DNA of 64,000 bases from Acidobacteriota bacterium. GTDB taxonomy: Bacteria > Acidobacteriota > Blastocatellia > RBC074. A model generated the notes under the pieces. It did no database searches, was not told the origin of the DNA, and was given only the letters and a program-made list of their open reading frames with translations. A program made the position numbers and the translations under genes. Shown here piece by piece: positions 61,401 to 64,000 of this stretch; the stretch's first letter is position 1; every line of letters begins with the position of its first letter. The DNA is taken from assembly GCA_018268995.1 (NCBI GenBank), contig JAFDVL010000084.1:1-64000 (forward strand), written 5' to 3'.

Positions 61401-61595
61401 CCCACGTTTGATGACTTGCGCACGACCCGCCACAATGACGTAAAACGCCGTTGCCTCGTCACCTTCCGAAACCACATCACTGCCGAATGTGAAGGACTGT
61501 GGTACAAAACATTCCGCCGCTAGTCGTTTCAGCTCTGGAGAGAGCAACTGAAACAGTACCAAATTGGAAAGTGCCTCTTGGGGGCTGTCAATCAT
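58458..61595 (-). CDS. ABC exporter with two cyclic-nucleotide-binding domains and a degenerate C39 peptidase domain
   Basis: About 1045 residues from the ATG at 61595 (MIDSPQEALSN); the open frame starts at 61652. Two cNMP-binding domains at about 30-270 (FGSDVVSEGDEATAFYVIVAG; KKGELVICQGDPSGPMYIV). C39-like domain at about 330-460: the catalytic Cys position reads MDSGAACL (Ser instead of DCG) and the His position GNQW (Gln instead of GNHW), while the Asp (VSDPSQG) remains. It is thus very probably not a protease. Six-helix transmembrane domain follows, then NBD with GRSGSGKT, LSGGQKQR and ILIFDEATSALD. Related in domain plan to the cyanobacterial HetC type. It exports an unknown substrate. 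Confidence 0.92.
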   Translation of the reverse strand: MIDSPQEALSNLVLFQLLSPELKRLAAECFVPQSFTFGSDVVSEGDEATAFYVIVAGRAQVIKRGRDGEELVLNTLHPGDNFGKRALVENAKRNATVRAISDLEVYKLDRQVFQTLIRNHPEIKAYFDLQIKHRSLHDFFRLYTPFAKLPVPALTLLLQELEPVTIKKGELVICQGDPSGPMYIVEEGRLRAFIKINEQRQYRNDLHKGDFFGEVSLFKNTPRTASVEAISACRLLRLTPETFHKLVTDYPDFKEQIAARIAQYDYKLNANVPTDFGEEMLPANVTVDDDVSPHQVDQQSATRERLGPFATPEGRFVKGGKRLRQFPHVFQIDVMDSGAACLAMICQHFDLNVSLGRIRQLIHTGQKGSNLRSICRGAEEVGLAARSVQTTTQYLSEMPLPAIVHTTGNQWMVLFDVERKWISVSDPSQGLDRISRAEFEAQWSGYAILFDYVKEVARPKPEAETPRRRKIGFRWMWPFFRPLAGSMLKALVLAIIISAMEMLRPIFSQIIVDRVLVGQDRDLLQVIIYAMAGVLIFNLVAIAVQRYLLAFIAVRFDASTLDYITRKLLALPMTYFNTRRAGDIQRRLLGMKQVREFLVASVSSGITNATQLTASLVLMFIYSSKLALVFIALVPIYMLMMRVSQKRLRPIFNELEDAQGKYQSHQIEAIKGIETIKALSAESKLRELMLNQFHALSRQQFKAYLTSMYYDGAVSATIYVSLMLFLAIGAVEVLEGRMTIGALMAFNFLIALANGPIKELLRIWDGYQTVSVLLNRLDDIFDQEPEQGHDHARLVPVKRLEGAVSLRDVGFQYGGAESPKILDGITFEIPAGKLVAVVGRSGSGKTTFIKCLAGLLEPTAGTIYFDGMELKTLNYRDLRRQIGFVLQDNYLFNDTIARNIGYGDDEPDMDRVIWAARAANVHQFAERLPAGYETKVGESGLTLSGGQKQRIAIARALYCQPPILIFDEATSALDTESEKVIKENMEKLLQGRTSFVIAHRLSTIRNADVILVLEKGRLAEYGSHDELMKQQGLYYYLQSQQLGFE

Positions 61596-61626
61596 GTTTT
61601 TTCTTGTTGCCTGAATAGGACACAAA

Positions 61627-61770
61627 ATCAAAAAGCAAATATCAAAAGGCAAAGGGCAAAGGGTCAGAGGAACTATTTTTTATCAGGATGATTCCGAAGG
61701 TCAGAACTCATTGCTGATTGTTAAGCAGTAAATAGAAGTGCCAGCTTTTGCCTTTTGACTTCATCTTTTT
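61627..61770. repeat. Heptamer-array palindrome F between the exporter and DUF4384 genes
   Basis: Left units ATCAAAA, AGCAAAT, ATCAAAA, GGCAAAG, GGCAAAG, GGTCAGA (61627-61668). Right units AGCTTTT, GCCTTTT, GACTTCA, TCTTTTT (61743-61770). The right arm overlaps the stop codon of the DUF4384 gene (61761-61763). Confidence 0.7.
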
Positions 61771-62657
61771 CGGGTGGTCGCTTTTGCCCTGCCGTATTTC
61801 AACCCGACCTTTACCAACAAAGGCGCGCCCGGTTTGACAGCAACGCGATAGATGGTTTGCGGTTCGGGGTCATCCTGCGTCAAATAACGCATCCCGCTTG
61901 CGCCTGCTTCCTGCTCCGCTTTCGTCCACGTCTTGCCTGCACCACCCGACAAATCCAGTGTTTCTGTCTGTGCGCCCCATTGCTGTTCCCATTGCCGCAC
62001 CTGTTCGTTGGTCAGCGTAAGGGCTTTGGGGCCGATGGTAATGCCTTCAAGCGGTTGTGGCGCGACGATCACCGTCAACACTTCGCCAGTTTGGCTGATG
62101 CTGCGCAGTTGCGACATTTGCAGGGTGAAATAGTTCGGCTTGTCTTCCTGTGCGGGGATTTCAATAAGCTTGCCTGCCTCGACTTTGTTGTCGCCCTTGC
62201 GCGTGCGGGTGGTCGGAAAGATCAGCACGGGTTCGCTCATCATGCCATCGGCATAAAGCTCGCGATCAATCACGTACAAATAGCCCGTCTGCGGCGATTC
62301 AAAACTAAAGCGGATGTTTTCGCCAATCCGCAATGGCGCATTCGCGGGCACACGTTCAGGGATCAATTCAATAGATTCGGTCTCTTTCTGCACAATGATG
62401 CGGACGTTGGGGTCTGCTGTCGTCGCCGGACGCAGCCGCCAAATCGTCAGCCCCAATTGTGACAACTCGTCGGGCTTGGCGGCTGTGACGGTTTGCGCGC
62501 TTGTGCGGCGATAGACGGTGCGCCGTGCGGATGGAGTGCTTTTGCCGGGCCGCGTTTTGGCAAACTCGACCGGGATAATGCCGCGTGTACCTGGCTGCGC
62601 TTGTGCGGAAAGCGCGCAACCAGCGGTTAGCAATGCCAAGCATAAAAATCGCGTCAT
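61761..62657 (-). CDS. Exported DUF4384-domain protein
   Basis: 298 residues. Signal peptide (FLCLALLTAGCALSAQA). The DUF4384 signature is visible (LRIGENIRFSFESPQTGYLY; VLIFPTTRTRKGDNKVEAGK). No catalytic residues are obvious. It follows the CHAT gene by 31 bp and leads to the ABC exporter, so the three are likely one transcription unit. DUF4384 proteins often sit next to CHAT or peptidase genes; the role is unknown. Confidence 0.85.
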   Translation of the reverse strand: MTRFLCLALLTAGCALSAQAQPGTRGIIPVEFAKTRPGKSTPSARRTVYRRTSAQTVTAAKPDELSQLGLTIWRLRPATTADPNVRIIVQKETESIELIPERVPANAPLRIGENIRFSFESPQTGYLYVIDRELYADGMMSEPVLIFPTTRTRKGDNKVEAGKLIEIPAQEDKPNYFTLQMSQLRSISQTGEVLTVIVAPQPLEGITIGPKALTLTNEQVRQWEQQWGAQTETLDLSGGAGKTWTKAEQEAGASGMRYLTQDDPEPQTIYRVAVKPGAPLLVKVGLKYGRAKATTRKR

Positions 62658-62688
62658 AAATTTTCCTCGTTTGTCACCCTAGCTACGG

Positions 62689-64000
62689 TCACCGCCACTC
62701 TCCTTGCAACGTGAACGCCGCCCAATAAAATGGCGCGTTCCATTGCTTCTGTTTCCACATTTCCACTTGTGCTGAACGCAACGCAGCCGCTGGTCGTTGG
62801 TTTTGTTTCAGCATTTTCTGATAGAACTTCGTCATCAATTCTGCCGTTGCTTGATCGTTCACATTCCACAAACTGACGACGACACGCGCCGCTCCGGCAT
62901 ACATAAATCCGCGCGTCAGTCCGACCAATCCTTCGCCTTTGATTTCTTTGCCGAGGCCGGTTTGACAGGCTGACAAGACAACCAATTCCGCCGGGAGTTT
63001 CAGATTGTAAATATCGTTCGCGCGCAGAAATCCATCCTGTGGTTTGCCTTGTTCGTCCACCATCGAAAGCAGCAGTGATGACAAGCCCGGACGCTCGCTG
63101 TCCAACACGCCGTGTGTGGCGAAATGGACGTAGCGGTATTGGCTCAAGGCCGAATTCAGCACGGCCGCGCGGTTGGCTTGAAAATCCAGCGCGCTGAAAC
63201 TTTCCGTTTTGGGCGCAAGGGCGAGCAACCGCGTCGCTTCTTGTCGCGTGAACGGCAGGCGCGGAATCACCAATTTGCGCGCACTCGCCGCCTCGTCAGC
63301 TTTTTCGGCGAGATGGACGATGCTGCGTTCATCATCGAAGGAACGCGTCGGCACAGGCGTATTGTCACTGCTTGCGGTCGCAGCAGCCGTGAGTCGTGCA
63401 TCGGTGCGATCAAAGATCGGGTCAGCAATGACCGCCAGCATCTTCGGCGCAGCTTGTCGTCCCGCGAACTCCGCCCGCTGAATCGCCAAGGCCGAAGCGG
63501 ACGGCAGGCTCACGACTTCGTGCTGGACGATTAAGGGATGAGGGATGAGGGATGAGGGATGAGGTTTCTTTGTTTCATCCTTCATCCCTCCGCCCTCCGC
63601 TCTCGGTTCCGGCAACATCGCAAATGGCACGTATTGCAACGCGCCATCGGCGACCACGACGAGTCGCTTATTGCCCAACTGTGCGGCAACAGGTGCGAGT
63701 AGCGTTTGACTCAAAGCTTGCGCGGCGGCGGTGAGCTGTGTTTCAGCTTGCACAAAGCGCGCTCGTTGTTGCGCTGCGGTCTCGCCGCGTTTAGTGCGAC
63801 TGCGGGCGGTCAGGAGTTCGTAAACTTGCCGCGCGGTTTTCTCAATCACTTCTTCCTTCGGCAATTCATAACTCATGAGCGTTTCTTTCGTGATCGCCCA
63901 AAGGTAACTGCGTTCCGGGCCGAGCGCGTATTCCAGCAACAGCGTGTCCGAATCAAGTTCTTGCTGGATTTCTTTGACGGTGAGTGGTTGCGGTTGCGTC
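62689..64000 (-). CDS. CHAT-domain protein, partial (start beyond the window)
   Basis: The frame enters from the right edge (TQPQPLTVKEIQQELDSDTL, then LLLEYALGPERSYLWAITK), so the N-terminus, usually TPR repeats, is not seen. The CHAT caspase-like domain has His in YVHFATHGVLDSERPGLSS and Cys in LVVLSACQTGLG. It ends with FYWAAFTLQGEWR. A heptamer palindrome (63535-63603) is read in frame inside a loop (EPRAEGGGMKDETKKPHPSS). CHAT proteases are caspase relatives often found in toxin or death pathways. It is the first gene of the group ending in an HlyD/ABC exporter. Confidence 0.9.
   Translation of the reverse strand, partial: TQPQPLTVKEIQQELDSDTLLLEYALGPERSYLWAITKETLMSYELPKEEVIEKTARQVYELLTARSRTKRGETAAQQRARFVQAETQLTAAAQALSQTLLAPVAAQLGNKRLVVVADGALQYVPFAMLPEPRAEGGGMKDETKKPHPSSLIPHPLIVQHEVVSLPSASALAIQRAEFAGRQAAPKMLAVIADPIFDRTDARLTAAATASSDNTPVPTRSFDDERSIVHLAEKADEAASARKLVIPRLPFTRQEATRLLALAPKTESFSALDFQANRAAVLNSALSQYRYVHFATHGVLDSERPGLSSLLLSMVDEQGKPQDGFLRANDIYNLKLPAELVVLSACQTGLGKEIKGEGLVGLTRGFMYAGAARVVVSLWNVNDQATAELMTKFYQKMLKQNQRPAAALRSAQVEMWKQKQWNAPFYWAAFTLQGEWR
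63535..63603. repeat. Heptamer-array palindrome E, in frame inside the CHAT gene
   Basis: Four GGGATGA units (63535-63562), 13-nt loop, then CATCCTT, CATCCCT, CCGCCCT, CCGCTCT (63576-63603). Read on the minus strand as part of the CHAT protein, no stop in frame. Confidence 0.9.

Noticed and set aside
1..64000. CRISPR arrays, tRNA and rRNA genes
   Set aside because: None seen. The 24-bp tandem repeat at 10105 has no spacers and encodes protein; the palindromes lack CRISPR-like repeat/spacer periodicity.

Overview
The window looks like chromosomal DNA of an acidobacterium, most likely from the Blastocatellia side of the phylum. This is inferred from family content, not from a marker gene: PknB-type Ser/Thr kinases fused to beta-propellers or TPRs, a BNR/NHL giant ending in the TIGR03437 'Solibacter' C-terminal domain, PQQ-propeller proteins, CSLREA and FG-GAP secreted proteins, and CHAT/DUF4384 proteins. 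I see no rRNA, tRNA, CRISPR array, integrase or intact transposase.

Layout. 0-13 kb: two receptor-like Ser/Thr kinases on + (one with a TolB-type propeller, one with a TolB/FlgO-like domain and TPRs). Between them on - lie a small membrane protein, two PQQ propellers and a DinB-fold protein. Then come a cytoplasmic clostripain-like (C11) peptidase with an octapeptide-repeat tail and a decayed kinase. 13-25 kb: a frameshifted CSLREA protein, a 14-repeat FG-GAP protein, a propeller histidine kinase/NarL regulator pair, and a gene graveyard (fragments of comM, a TIGR03437 protein, NDH-2 and an M15-like peptidase). 25-38 kb: a sigma-54 activator with four GAF domains, followed by a good -24/-12 promoter and a collinear set of genes encoding a zinc-ribbon membrane protein, a STAS protein, an FlK-like thioesterase, TolC, a small membrane protein, an HlyD adaptor, a double ATPase and two ABC-2 permeases. 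Together these make a complete YbhGFSR/TolC-type efflux machine. 38-50 kb: intact comM, an M48 protease with a giant VWA protein, a lipoprotein, a LolD-like ATPase and an isocitrate/isopropylmalate-type dehydrogenase. 50-64 kb: a 2041-residue propeller protein, two more gene stubs, and a minus-strand set CHAT / DUF4384 / cNMP-C39-like ABC exporter / HlyD.

The most striking structure is not a gene. At least six loci carry hairpins whose arms are tandem 7-bp units, with a different unit at nearly every locus. Three sit in frame inside coding genes, each in a surface or regulatory loop (kinase activation loop, histidine-kinase ATP lid, CHAT loop). A 10-bp-unit relative lies at 47.0-47.15 kb. Separate inverted-repeat families (a 205-bp element with 29-bp perfect arms, a cluster of mini-palindromes, a 113-120-bp element with AAGGGGAA-like ends) occupy other intergenic gaps, and the last of these abuts truncated genes. 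The genome appears heavily seeded with small non-autonomous elements.
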